From: JBKQVT01 sp963727245
Lineage (GTDB): Bacteria > Planctomycetota > Planctomycetia > Pirellulales > Thermoguttaceae
Reading direction: 5' to 3'
Length of the DNA stretch: 64,000 bases
Assembly: GCA_963727245.1 (NCBI GenBank)
Contig: CAVSFO010000015.1
Coordinates: 1 to 64,000, forward strand
Shown: positions 33,665 to 43,723 of the stretch, one piece after another
Layout: each line of letters begins with the position of its first letter
How positions within the stretch are numbered: the stretch's first letter is position 1
Notes under the pieces: generated by a model
What the model was told of the DNA's origin: nothing
Seen by the model: the letters and a program-made list of their open reading frames with translations, nothing else
Database searches by the model: none
Program-made: the position numbers and the translations under genes

Positions 33665-35937
33665 TTGAACGAATTCCTCCAAGGACTGACCGACGCCCAA
33701 CGCGAGGCCGTGCTGCACCTGGAAGGCCCCCTGCTGATCCTGGCCGGGCCGGGCAGCGGCAAGACCCGGGTCGTCACCCATCGTATCGCCCGGCTCCTGG
33801 CCGAAGGCATCCCCGACCAGCAGATCCTCGCCCTCACGTTCACCAACAAGGCGGCGGAGGAGATGCGCAGCCGGGTGGAGCGGCTTTCGCCGGGCCGCTC
33901 GGTCTGGGTGGGCACTTTTCACCGGTTCTGCGCCCGCTTGCTGCGGAAATATGCCCCCCTGACCGGCTTGCAAGAGAACTACACCATTTACGACGCCGCT
34001 GACAGCATGCAGACGCTGCGCCGCGTCATGGCGCAGTTGAAACTCGACGATCCCTACCTCACGCCGGAGAGCGTCGCCCACGCCATCAGTTGGGCCAAGA
34101 ATAACCTCATCACCCCGGAACAGTACCAACCGCGGCCGGCTACGCGCCGTGGGAACCGCCGTCAAGCAGATCTATCCCGCCTACCAGGCCAAGCTGGCCG
34201 CCTCCAACGCCGCCGATTTCGACGACCTGCTCCTGCACGTCGCCGGCCTGTTGGGCGAGAACCCCGAAATCCGCCAAACCCTCGACGAGCGCTACCGCTT
34301 CATCCTCGTCGATGAATACCAGGACACCAACCTGGCCCAGTACGCCATCGCCCGCGCCCTGTCGATCGACCATCCCAACCTGGCGGTCACCGGCGACCCG
34401 GACCAGTCGATCTACGGCTGGCGCGGGGCCAACTTGAACAACATCCTGGAATTCGAGGAGGATTTTCCCGAGGTGCACATTGTCCGCCTGGAGCGGAACT
34501 ATCGCAGCACGAAGCGCATCCTGCGCGTCGCCTCCGCCTTGATCGTCCGCAACGTGCGGCGGAAGGAAAAGAACCTTTACACCGAGAACGGCCCCGGCGA
34601 GCCGGTCCGCTTGATCACCTACTCCACCCAGCGGGAAGAGGCCGAGGACATCGCCGCCCAGATCGCCGGCCAGATTCGCCACGGCCGCCGCCGCGCCGGC
34701 GACTTCGCCGTCTTCTATCGTACCAACGCCCTGAGCCGGGCGCTGGAATTCGCCCTGCGCGACCAGGCCGTCCCCTACCAGATGGTCAACGGCCTGGAAT
34801 TTCTACAGCGCAAGGAGATCAAGGACGTTCCTGGCCTACCTGCGGCTGTTGAACAATCCCCAGGACGAGACCGCCCTGTTGCGCGTCATCAACACGCCGC
34901 CGCGCGGCATCGGCAAGACCACGATCGACCGCCTGGCCGGCCATGCGACGCGCCACGGCCTGCCGCTGCTGGGCGCCGCCCGGCAGGTCGGCCGCATTAC
35001 CGCCATCAACGCCCGCAGCGCCAAGCAGGTGACCGCCTTCGTGGCGATTGTCGACCGCCTGGCGGCAGTGGCCGAGGGCCAGATCGAGGAGCTGCTCGGC
35101 CACGTGCTCAGCGAAACCGCCTACGAGGACCAGTGGCGCGCCTCCGCCAACCCGGAAGACGAGGAACGACTGGCCAACATCGAGGAATTGCTGACCGTCG
35201 CCCGGGAGTTCGATGAACGCCGTGAAGGCACGGGCCACCTGGAGGCGTTCCTGGAAGAAACCGCGCTGGTCAACGACACGGACGATTGGGAGACGGCGTT
35301 GGACCGCGTTACCTTGATGACGCTCCATGCCTCGAAGGGGCTCGAATTCCCCGTCGTTTACATCGTGGCCGTGGAAGAGGGACTGCTGCCGCACCAACGG
35401 AGCCAATCGGCGCCCGACCAGGTGGAAGAGGAGCGGCGGCTGTTCTTTGTAGGCATTACGCGCGCCCAGCAGGAACTGCAGATCAGCATGGCGCAGTACC
35501 GCGATTTCCGCGGCCTCCGCAAGTTGACCGTTCCCAGCTCATTTCTGATGGAATTGCCGCTGGGCGAGATGGCCGTCGAGACGCGCCCGGGCGGCGAGCC
35601 TGTGCCGGCCCCAGGGGGATTCGAGCCGATGGCGGAGCCGGTTTATGAGGAGCCGGTGTTCCGCTCCCAGCGGCCGGCGGCGGCGGTTGGGGCCATGCCG
35701 GCGATGGGGTTGCAGACGGCGGCGGAGTTGGCCAACGGCGGCCGGCCTTCGCCGCCGCCATCGCCCGACGTCTTCCAGCACGGCATGTTGGTACTGCACC
35801 CGGAGTACGGCCTGGGGCGGATCGTGGCCTTAAGCGGCAGCGGACCGGGCCGCAAGGCGACGGTCGATTTCAGCTCCTCGGCCGGGCGAAAGAAGTTTAT
35901 CCTCTCGGCCAGTCCCCTGCGGCCGGTGAAGGCGTAG
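33665..35937 (+). CDS. pcrA: UvrD/PcrA superfamily-1 DNA helicase (two frameshifts)
   Basis: A 3'-5' DNA helicase of about 757 residues for repair and rolling-circle or conflict resolution. Motifs in order: Q-motif LTDAQREAV, Walker A LAGPGSGKTRV, Ia LTFTNKAAEEM, II VDEYQDTN, III GDPDQSIYGWRGA, IV RNYRS, V TLMTLHASKGLEF, VI EERRLFFVGITRAQ, and a C-terminal PcrA-like beta domain (HPEYGLGRIVALSG). Frames change near 34130 and 34830, each fitting one extra C. The start is a TTG at 33665 with no better in-frame ATG. The name is by family; UvrD, PcrA and Rep are not separable here. Confidence 0.93.
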
Positions 35938-35967
35938 GGGCGCTGAGTTGCTGTTGGGGAAGCAGCC

Positions 35968-36042
35968 GTAGGGTGGGTCGAGCGCAGCGAGCCCCACCAA
36001 AATCCGCTGATGGTGGGGCTCGCTGCGCTCGACCCACCCTAC
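35968..36042. repeat. GGGTGGGTCGAG palindromic repeat, copy 5
   Basis: A 75-bp inverted repeat, the shortest full copy: GTAGGGTGGGTCGAGCGCAG and its inverse CTGCGCTCGACCCACCCTAC enclose ~12 bp of loop between the inner arms. It separates the helicase gene from the Tad operon and may terminate the former. Confidence 0.93.
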
Positions 36043-36211
36043 AGATTTGATGTATTCCACAACAGGAGGTACTCACAACTGTTACTGTCCATGGTGATTC
36101 GTGGCCTATTGACATTTTCCCCAGATTGAGTGATGATGCTAGCAGTGGAGCAGAGCCACCGGGGGCGGTATCAAGGGCTGTCCGGCCCGGTAGCATCTTG
36201 AGGCCCATTCC

Positions 36212-37322
36212 ATGACCCGGCAGGCAATCTTCGAAGCCAGCGTCCAGTATTTTCTGGAGCCCATCGTCTCTTTGCTGGCGGACGAGACCATCACCGAGGT
36301 CATGGTCAACGGCTACAACGACGTCTATGTCGAGCGACATGGCAAGTTGGAGCACACCGACGCCCAGTTTCCCAGCGACGACGCGCTGCTGACGGCGATC
36401 CACAACGTGGCGCAATGGGTGGGCCGGGAGATCACCGAAGAACACCCGGTGCTGGACGCCCGCTTGCCCAACGGCTTTCGCGTCCACGCAATCACGGCCC
36501 CCAGCGCGGACGGGGACGTATCTGACGATTCGGAAGTTCACCCGCGAAGCCCTGACCTTGGAGGACCTGATCGATTTCGGCAGCCTTTCGGAGGTGGCCA
36601 AGGAATTCTTGGAAATCTGCGTCCGCCTGCGGAAAAACATGCTTATTTCCGGCGGCACAGGCACCGGCAAGACGGTGCTCTTGGGGGCCATTTCCCGCGC
36701 GATCCCCGAGGAAGAGCGGATCGTGGTCATCGAAGACACCTCGGAGTTGCGGCTCATCCAGAAGCATTGCCTCTATCTCGAGGCGAAGCACGCCGACCGC
36801 AGCGGCGAAGGCGGCCTGGACATCCGGCAGTTGTTTGTCAACTCGCTGCGCATGCGGCCGGACCGAATTATCGTGGGGGAAGTCCGCGGCGGCGAGGCCC
36901 TGGATATGGTTCAATCCATGATCAGCGGCCACAGCGGCGCCATGTCGACGGTCCATGCCAATTCGCCCCGCGACGCCCTGGTTCGCCTGGAAACGCTGTC
37001 GCTGATGTCGGACGTCCAGATTCCGGTCTACGTGGCCCGGGCGCAGGTGGCGTCGGCCATCAACTTGATCGTGCAAATTGCCCGGTTTAGTGAAGACGGC
37101 TCGCGAAAGATCACCCGCATTACCGAGGCCCGCGGCCTGAATGACGATAACCAGTACCAGATGGCCGACCTGTTTGTTTCCCGGCTGAAGGGCAAGACCG
37201 CCGGGGGCAGACTAATTGCCGACCTGGAACCGACGGGCGAAAAGCCGTCGTTTTGTCGCGAACCCTACGAACGGGGCATGACCGACGAAATTCGTTTGAC
37301 GGAGAAAATCTGGTCGAAGTGA
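36212..37322 (+). CDS. cpaF: TadA/CpaF-type pilus assembly ATPase (one frameshift)
   Basis: Secretion ATPase of the type II/IV family powering Flp pilus assembly from the cytoplasmic face, about 370 residues. The N-terminal domain shows ETITEVMVNGYNDVYVER and HPVLDARLPNGFRVHAI. Walker A is GGTGTGKT, followed by EEERIVVIEDTSELRL, LRMRPDRIIVGEVRGGEALDM (Asp/Glu boxes) and STVHANSP (His box). The frame changes near 36520 with one extra base before YLTIRKFT. Unlike the second ATPase of the operon it has no FHA domain. It is the first gene of the Tad run; an AGGAGGT at about 36064 is too far upstream to be its RBS. Confidence 0.9.
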
Positions 37323-37445
37323 AACTACGGACCGCTCCCGGGGTTCAATAGGTATCCGAGACTCTGAAAACTGGGGACGGATGATTTCACCCCCCCTCCA
37401 GGTGTGGGTGGGAAGGTGGAATCTGCTTGTGGTAGGCGGTGAAAT

Positions 37446-37634
37446 ATGGGACGATGGAAGCGCCGAGTTAGGGGGCGAATTGCGGCCCGCCGCGCCGGCG
37501 CGGCGTCGTTGGATTACATTTTGGTCCTGGGGGTGATTATGCCGTTGGCGGCGATCGTCTTCTGGGGCGGTCCGCTCATCATGCGGTTGGCTTACGAGAT
37601 GGTCTGCGTACTAATCTCGTGGCCTTTTATGTAA
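37446..37634 (+). CDS. Flp-type prepilin 1
   Basis: A 62-residue type IVb prepilin: a basic leader with a G/A cleavage point after Gly18, acidic Asp at +5 (ASLDY) and a hydrophobic helix ILVLGVIMPLAAIVFWG. It lies 18 bp upstream of a second prepilin, in the order expected for the Tad locus. GGCGGTGA precedes the ATG. The shorter, more hydrophobic C-terminus suggests a minor pilin. Confidence 0.82.
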   Translation: MGRWKRRVRGRIAARRAGAASLDYILVLGVIMPLAAIVFWGGPLIMRLAYEMVCVLISWPFM

Positions 37635-37652
37635 GAGAGAGGAGCATTCGTT

Positions 37653-37859
37653 ATGAAGAAGCAGTCGCTTGCAAGCCTGCTGGAGCAAGTCCACGAGGAC
37701 GAGCGAGGCGCAGTCAGCCTGGAGACGATCCTGATCATCGGTGCCATCGCGCTGCCCATCTTGATTTTCCTTATCAAGGTGGGGTGGCCGCAGGTCAAGG
37801 CGTTCTTCAACACCGGTGTGGAGACCCTGCAAACGGAGCAAGGGGGCGCCGAGTCCTAA
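37653..37859 (+). CDS. flp: Flp-type prepilin 2
   Basis: A 68-residue prepilin with cleavage after Gly19 and the classic Glu at +5 (G/AVSLETI), then a helix ILIIGAIALPILIFLIKVG and a short hydrophilic tail ending TEQGGAES. The RBS GAGAGGAG stands 9 bases before the ATG. This is the likely major Flp pilin; its processing enzyme is the next gene. Confidence 0.88.
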   Translation: MKKQSLASLLEQVHEDERGAVSLETILIIGAIALPILIFLIKVGWPQVKAFFNTGVETLQTEQGGAES

Positions 37860-37874
37860 CGCCTTTGCCGCGCC

Positions 37875-38444
37875 ATGCTGGCCACCGTTCTGCTGTTGGC
37901 GTTGGTCTCGATCGCCTCGGTTACGGATCTGCTTCGGCACAAGATCTACAACTGGACGACCTACAGCGGAATGCTTCTGGCCTTTGGCCTGAGTGCCGCG
38001 GGAGGGGCGCTGCTGGCGGGCGGGTGCGCGACCGAGGTCGTCTTGAGGTGGTGGGGTTGGATTCCGCTGCGGGAGAGCTTGTTCGGGCTGGCGGCCTGCG
38101 GATTGGTGATGCTGGTGTGTTTCGTCACGTTCAGCATCGGCGGCGGCGACGTCAAGCTGATCGCCATGATGGGCGCGCTGATGGGACCGGAGGGGGGATT
38201 TGAAGCCATGCTTTGGACGTTTGTCTTGGCCGGCTGCATGGCGCTGATCGTGCTCGTCTGGCGCATTGGGCCGCTGCGCCTGATCGGCCGCGTCTTTCGG
38301 CAGATCGTCTGGACCTTGCGGCTGGGCCAGTGGAGTCCGCTCACGGAGGCCGAGCGCGCCCAGCTTCGGCCGCCCCTATTTTTGGCGCCCAGCGCGTTGG
38401 CCGCGGTGGTCATCGTGCGCTTCCACCTTATGGACCGCTTTTGA
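37875..38444 (+). CDS. tadV: TadV/CpaA prepilin peptidase (A24 aspartic)
   Basis: A 189-residue inner-membrane aspartic protease that cleaves the Flp prepilins. The catalytic aspartates are visible as Asp18 (SVTDLLRHKIYN) and Asp92 (GGGDVKL), with six hydrophobic helices. It lacks the N-terminal methylase domain of PilD, as usual for TadV. It begins 15 bp after the pilin stop codon. The extra C-terminal loop (TEAERAQLRPPLF) is unremarkable. Confidence 0.9.
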   Translation: MLATVLLLALVSIASVTDLLRHKIYNWTTYSGMLLAFGLSAAGGALLAGGCATEVVLRWWGWIPLRESLFGLAACGLVMLVCFVTFSIGGGDVKLIAMMGALMGPEGGFEAMLWTFVLAGCMALIVLVWRIGPLRLIGRVFRQIVWTLRLGQWSPLTEAERAQLRPPLFLAPSALAAVVIVRFHLMDRF

Positions 38445-38507
38445 TCTTTCCCGGAGAGAACCGCGGAGTAAACCTGCACCTGTACTTTCTGGACGGTGAG
38501 CCCTGTC

Positions 38508-39491
38508 ATGAGTCGCGCAGTTATCCTGGCTTGTTGGCCTTGGCTGGTGGTGCTGATGGCGTTGGTGCTTTCGGCCTACGGGATGGTCCGGCTCAGTGAT
38601 GCCCGGCCCCGCCTGGGCCGGCTGCGCCGGCTTCACGGCGATCAAGCGGGCAGCGTGCAAAGCCTGAGTTTCGTGCTGACGCTGCCCATCTTCTTGATGT
38701 TCATCATGATGATTGTGCAGGTGAGCCAATTGATGATCGGCCTGATTGTGGTCCATTATGCGGCCTATGCGGCAGCCCGCAGCGCCGCGGTTTGGATTCC
38801 CGCCGAGTTGCCGGGGGAACTGGCGAATTGCATCGGCTTCGGTCCCATTGAGCCCGATCCCAACGCTACCAACGAATTCCCCATCCTCGATCCGACCAAT
38901 CCGGCGTACGGCCCGACCACGGGCGGCGTAACCTATATCGTGTGTTCGCAGCCGCCCAGCCCGAAGTACAACAAGATCGCCTCCGCCGCCATCTTGGCGT
39001 GCATGCCGGTTTCGCCTTCGCGCGACCTGGGCCTGAGCGCCCCAGGCGATGCCGCGGCCGATGAGGTGATCAAGTCGGTCTACAGCAGCGTGGCGCCCAG
39101 CTCCCGCAGCAACGGCGCCGTCCCCGGACGGCTGGACAACAAGCTTGCCTATGCGTGGAACAACACGACCGTGCAGATTCGTTTCTTCCACAGTAATGAA
39201 GAGCCGCCGCTGGAGCCCTATTTTCTTGCTTACGACCCGAGCGAGTTCCGTTTCAACGAGCTGGGCTGGCAGGATCAGATTACCGTGACGGTGAATTACA
39301 ACCTGGCCCTGCTGCCGGGCCCGGGGCGCTTGCTGGCCAAGTACGTGACCGGCCCCGGCGGCGCACCCGACAAAGTGGCCCAGTCGATCACGAATCAGGG
39401 CAGCTACTACACCTATCCCCTGACGGCCTCCATCAGCATGGGCAACGAGGGGGAGAAACCGATGATACCCTATGAATATCAAGCGAATTGA
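38508..39491 (+). CDS. TadE-like pseudopilin/assembly protein
   Basis: About 327 residues. An extra first helix (residues 6-25) precedes a TadE-like stretch (HGDQAGSVQSLSFVLTLPIF ... VVHYAAYAAARSAAVW). The long remaining part is presumed periplasmic. The ATG at 38508 is preferred over a GTG 12 bp upstream because GGTGAG lies at suitable spacing. The end overlaps the next gene by 20 bp, indicating coupling. Compared with TadE of proteobacteria (~150-190 residues) it is much longer. Confidence 0.75.
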   Translation: MSRAVILACWPWLVVLMALVLSAYGMVRLSDARPRLGRLRRLHGDQAGSVQSLSFVLTLPIFLMFIMMIVQVSQLMIGLIVVHYAAYAAARSAAVWIPAELPGELANCIGFGPIEPDPNATNEFPILDPTNPAYGPTTGGVTYIVCSQPPSPKYNKIASAAILACMPVSPSRDLGLSAPGDAAADEVIKSVYSSVAPSSRSNGAVPGRLDNKLAYAWNNTTVQIRFFHSNEEPPLEPYFLAYDPSEFRFNELGWQDQITVTVNYNLALLPGPGRLLAKYVTGPGGAPDKVAQSITNQGSYYTYPLTASISMGNEGEKPMIPYEYQAN

Positions 39492-40935
39492 GATATTCGG
39501 GCTGCCCGGGCGACTGCACCGCGATCAGCGCGGCACGATCAGCATCGTTTCGGTTTTCACCGCCTTGGTGCTGGCGATGCTGCTGGGCATGGTGATGAAC
39601 GTCGGCCGGCAGGTGGACGGCAAGATCCGCATGCAGAACGCGGCCGACGAGGCGGCCTATTCGGGCGGGGTGGTGTTGGCGCGGGGTATGAACACCCTGG
39701 TGTTCACCAATCGCATGTTGTGCGACGTCTTCGCCGTGACGGCGATCATGCGGGAAGCCCGCGATCAGAACTCCGCGTCGTTCGTCCCCAAGAGCCTGGC
39801 GGCATGGAACAACATCGGCAAGAAGTTCCAGAAGGCCCAGTTCCCCAAGTTCAAGGCCCTGGGCCAGGCCATCGTGCAGAAGACGCCGCTGGAACAGGCC
39901 ATGGTGACGGCGTATACCAACTGGGCGGTCGCGGCCAGCGCGGAGATCCTGCCGCTGATGGAAGAGATCCTTAAAGATCATCTGATTACCCAATACCAGG
40001 CGGCGGTGGTCGTGGCCTTTCCCGACATCGCGCAGGAGGCCGCCGCGGCGGTCGCCCAACAGGAGGGCACGCCCGACTTCGGCCGCAAGACCATGCTGGC
40101 CGCCTTGTGGCGGTGTTCCGGCCAGCCCGTGGGCGGCGACAGCAGCGACCCCGCCACCCGCACCTTGCCGGTCGTCGATCCCAACGCGGACGGGGGCGCC
40201 GGCGCGGCGGCCTCGATCGCGTTGGCCCAGAACCAGCGGGCGACGATTGCGACGAACTACCTGAACGACTGGAATAACCAGACGATGATAGGGTTCGACC
40301 AGAAGGCCAAGATGTGCCAATTCGGCATGTTGTGGCGGAGTTTCACGTGCGGCTATCTCAACAACTTGCTGACGCAGGAATATCCCAGCTCGAACCTGCC
40401 CATGGTCATCCGCACGGTCGCGGCCCCAAATGAGGCGGCGCCGGACAACGGCTATCTCGAACATTATTTCATCTTCATCGGCGTGGCCTACTGGAAGCAG
40501 GTGCCCGGGCTGGCGTCGAAGCTCTTCGACAACCCCACGGCCGGCGATCCAGTGACCTTTGCCGAGGTCCACGTGTACGTTCCCAATCCGCGGCTGGTCT
40601 GGGAGCAGACCGGGGGCGGCGGCGGCAGCCCTCCGCCCATACCGATTGGCGGAGTGCCGGGTCAGTTTGGCAACTTACCGGGGAGCGGCGGGGGCGGTGG
40701 CGGCGGCGGGGGAGGGGGAGGAGGGGTATGGTTCGTCGGCCGCGAAGGCGTGCCCACCAATTGGGACCTGCTCACCCAGCGATGGACTTGCCAGTTAGCG
40801 CCGGCCACGCAGTCGGTGTTGGCGGCGATTCTGCAGACGGTTCCCAACTTGCCCACTTTCAGCGGCACCAACTTTACGCCGTCCGACTTGGGCAATTTGG
40901 GCCCCAACGACATTGGAACCATCAATGCACATTGA
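39472..40935 (+). CDS. TadG-like pilus assembly protein
   Basis: A 487-residue protein with the TadG N-terminus DQRGTISIVSVFTALVLAML ... NAADEAAYSGGVVLARG, a single N-terminal membrane helix and a long extracytoplasmic domain. A run of 13 glycines (codons at about 40687-40725) precedes WFVGREGVPTNWDLLT. Its start lies within the preceding gene and its end overlaps the next by 11 bp. Role: it anchors or nucleates the Flp pilus with TadE/TadF. Confidence 0.8.
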   Translation: MNIKRIEIFGLPGRLHRDQRGTISIVSVFTALVLAMLLGMVMNVGRQVDGKIRMQNAADEAAYSGGVVLARGMNTLVFTNRMLCDVFAVTAIMREARDQNSASFVPKSLAAWNNIGKKFQKAQFPKFKALGQAIVQKTPLEQAMVTAYTNWAVAASAEILPLMEEILKDHLITQYQAAVVVAFPDIAQEAAAAVAQQEGTPDFGRKTMLAALWRCSGQPVGGDSSDPATRTLPVVDPNADGGAGAAASIALAQNQRATIATNYLNDWNNQTMIGFDQKAKMCQFGMLWRSFTCGYLNNLLTQEYPSSNLPMVIRTVAAPNEAAPDNGYLEHYFIFIGVAYWKQVPGLASKLFDNPTAGDPVTFAEVHVYVPNPRLVWEQTGGGGGSPPPIPIGGVPGQFGNLPGSGGGGGGGGGGGGGVWFVGREGVPTNWDLLTQRWTCQLAPATQSVLAAILQTVPNLPTFSGTNFTPSDLGNLGPNDIGTINAH

Positions 40936-41879
40936 ACAAGCCGCGGCCAACGCCGCCAAGTCAGTTCCCGTCTCCGGCGGTCGCTCGCGGGGGCTGGCCC
41001 GTCGCGGGCTGGCCCCGCTGGAACTGGTGCTTTCGCTGCCGATCATGTTGCTTATCATGGCGCTGATGGTCAACTTCGGCACGCTTGCTTGTTGGAAAGT
41101 GCGCGGGCTGAGCATGGCTCGCCTGGCAGTTTGGGGCAGCCGCTGGCCGCGAAGCGGCGACAGCACTCCGCGACCCGCTTATTGGCCGGCCCCGGGAACC
41201 GTGGGCACGGCCGGTCCGGTCAACGTGCCCCAACTGGACGACGCGCGCGTGGACCAACCGGTCGCCCGCGGTCCGCAGTTCATGCAAGCCCAGGTGAACA
41301 CGGAATTGCTCGACCCCACCCGCGGTCTGCGGACGGGCTCGGCCGGATTGACGCGACAATATCCCATGCTGGGCAAGCTGCCGCAGTTCCAATTGACTGC
41401 CAACACGTACATGTTGGACGATCGCTGGCAGTATCCACAGATGAACATGGGCAGCAACACGGACCACCGGATTCCGATCCTCTACACGCTGCCGGAGGCG
41501 CCGGACAAGTATTTGAACGCCTACGTCCAGGCGTACATGAATATCATCAACGCGCCGTTCCAGCCGCAACTGCAGCCCTTGGACAACGACCCCGACTTCC
41601 TGGCTTTTCAGGGCTCGGCGCCCGATTTCTATCCGCGGTTGGCGCTGTTTTGCAGCGCAGGATCGCGCCGCGGCCCAGCAGCCCATGCAAAACCTGATCA
41701 ACCGCATCCAAGGCTCGAAAAAACCGCAGGTCGCCAGTGTCGCCCAGGTCATGGCGCAAGCGTTCATCGGCCTCTATCAGCAGATGATCAGAGTCTCCAA
41801 GAACCCAGCGCAAATTGCCCTTCTCCAAAAGTGGATCTCCGAGTTGCAGCAATTCCTGGCATCCCTGAAGAGCGGGTAA
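40925..41879 (+). CDS. Second TadE-like protein (one frameshift)
   Basis: About 318 residues. After a basic segment (RSRGLARRGLAPLELVLSLP) a TadE-type helix IMLLIMALMVNFGTLACWKV is followed by WGSRWP and a large external part. The frame changes near 41655 (one extra base), after which QNLINRIQGSKKPQVASVAQ and a helical tail run to the stop at 41879. The ATG at 40925 overlaps the previous gene; the stop overlaps the next start in TAATG. Confidence 0.7.
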
Positions 41880-42873
41880 TGAGGGCTGAAAACCATCCGG
41901 CGCCCGGTCAAGCCGCCTGCCAGGGCACAGCGTCGCCGGCGCCGCAACGCAGCTTCGGCCTGCTGGCGCGCCGTATCTCGGCTTGGACCACCAACGGCCT
42001 GCTCACCGTGATCATCCTGGTGGTCGGATTGGTATTCGGGCGGCAAGTGCTCCGTTGGTGGGCCGCCGATGCGCCACGGTCCAACGCCGCATCGGCGACG
42101 CCCCGGATCGGCCAGGGGCTGGGCGATCCCTCACAACCGCACGTCCTGCAGTTCGGCAATCAACCCTGGTCGTTGCGCGAACAAGTGATCGGCGGCGATC
42201 GCCAGGCGGCTGCCGCCGCCCTGCTGGCCGACTGCCGCCGGTTCCTCCAGTCGGCTCCGGCCCCGGCGGGGGCCGCCGGCAGCGATCGTGCCGCCAGGGC
42301 GCGCAACGCGGAGGTCCTCGCCACCCTGAGGCAACTCAAGCCGACCGAGGAGGAGCGGGGGAAATGGCGGCTTTACCAGTTGCCCAACGACCTGCCGATG
42401 GTGGCCGGCGTCCGGCAAGACGCCGCCGCGACCCAAGGCAGGGCGGCTTCTAAACTTGCCGAAGGCACCCCCGCCGTGGTAATCTGGGGATTGGCGATCC
42501 CACGTGCACGCCAGGCGTGGACTTTGTACACGTTTCAGCCGGAATCGGACGCCGGCCAGCCAAATTCCGGACTGGCGAGCATTCCAATTCCACCCGGGAG
42601 TTGTAGAATTATGGCCATGCAAGTCGCCGAAGGGGGGGGATTGCCGCCTTTTCGGGACCGGACCGCACCGAGCAGTGGAAGCAATTCTATGACGACTGGT
42701 TTGTGAAGCACCGTTGGAAGCCGTCGGGAGGGTGGCAGCAAATGGGATCGAGTTGGCACGTGCGTTATACCGCCGCAGACCGACGGCAGCCGGCTGCCGC
42801 CGAGATTCGGTTAAGTCCGGACCGCCAGGGCCGCTGCACGGGGCTCGTGATGGTTTCGCCAGGTTCGTTTTAA
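41879..42873 (+). CDS. Hypothetical single-pass protein of the Tad operon (one frameshift)
   Basis: About 331 residues. A helix near residues 40-58 (LLTVIILVVGLVFGRQVLRWW) is followed by a soluble region. The frame breaks in a run of eight G at 42632-42639; with one more G it continues as IAAFSGPDRTEQWKQFYDDW to the stop at 42873. I do not recognise the family. It sits between TadE-like and CpaB-like genes by TAATG coupling, so it probably contributes to the pilus apparatus in this lineage. Confidence 0.65.
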
Positions 42874-42912
42874 CCAGCATGGGAAGTCGTTATCCCGGAA
42901 AAGAGATATATT

Positions 42913-43723
42913 ATGAAAGGCATCCAAGCTTTGATTGTGGCCGCCGGCCTGGGCATCGCCGGCGCCATCCTCAACTTTTTCTACCTGTTCCCCGCCTCGC
43001 AAGAGCGCGAACCCGGTCTACTTCATCGCCGTCAGACAGGGGCGGACCATCAACCGGGGCGAGCGCTTGAAGGCTGAGGACCTGGAGGCGGTGGCGATTC
43101 CCAAGGAGCGGGCGGCCAGTCTGCTGGGCCATGCGGTCCGCTGCAACGGCGAGAACGACTTCAGCGCCGCCGAGCACCAAGTCGTCTGCCGCACGCTTTC
43201 CGACGGCTCCTTGTTGCTCCAGGACGACTTGAAGACGCCGCGAGACCAACTGGAACTGGGCAAGAACCAAGGGGTGATCTTTGTTCCGGTGGACACCAAG
43301 GCCTTTGTGCCTTCGCTGGTGACGCCGGGCGACAAGGTTTCGTTCTTAGTGTCCGTGCCGCCGCGGGCCAACGTGCCCACGCCTGCCCGACACGGCGATG
43401 CCGAGAAGGGCGGCGGTGCCGAGGCGTCGGAGTCGGAATCGCTGAACCCCGTTGCGGAGGCCGACCCGGGTCTTTCGGCCCAGAGCGGCGCGACCGAGGT
43501 CATTGGCCCGTTCACCGTCGTTTCCCTAGGGAACCGCCTCAGCAGCGCCGACGTGTTCAAGGCGGCGCATGTTGCGGCGGAGCAGCCGAGCGTTATGGGC
43601 ATCCTCGTCAAACTTGAAGACAATCGCATGGACGATCGCACCAAGAAACTGTGGGACCGTCTCAAAGAGACGAATTTCCGCAGCGTGGGGGTGATTCTCC
43701 ACAGCCGCAAAGACGCCCGATGA
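42913..43723 (+). CDS. cpaB: CpaB/RcpC-like Flp pilus assembly protein (one frameshift)
   Basis: About 270 residues: an N-terminal helix (ALIVAAGLGIAGAILNFFYL), a SAF-type domain (VYFIAVRQGRTINRGERLKA ... ASLLGHAVR) and an RcpC-like part (GVIFVPVDTKAFVPSLVTPGD). In Tad systems CpaB acts in the periplasm at the outer-membrane channel. The frame changes near 43008 (one extra base in GAGCGCGAAC). An ATGA overlap joins it to the FHA-TadA gene. Confidence 0.82.
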
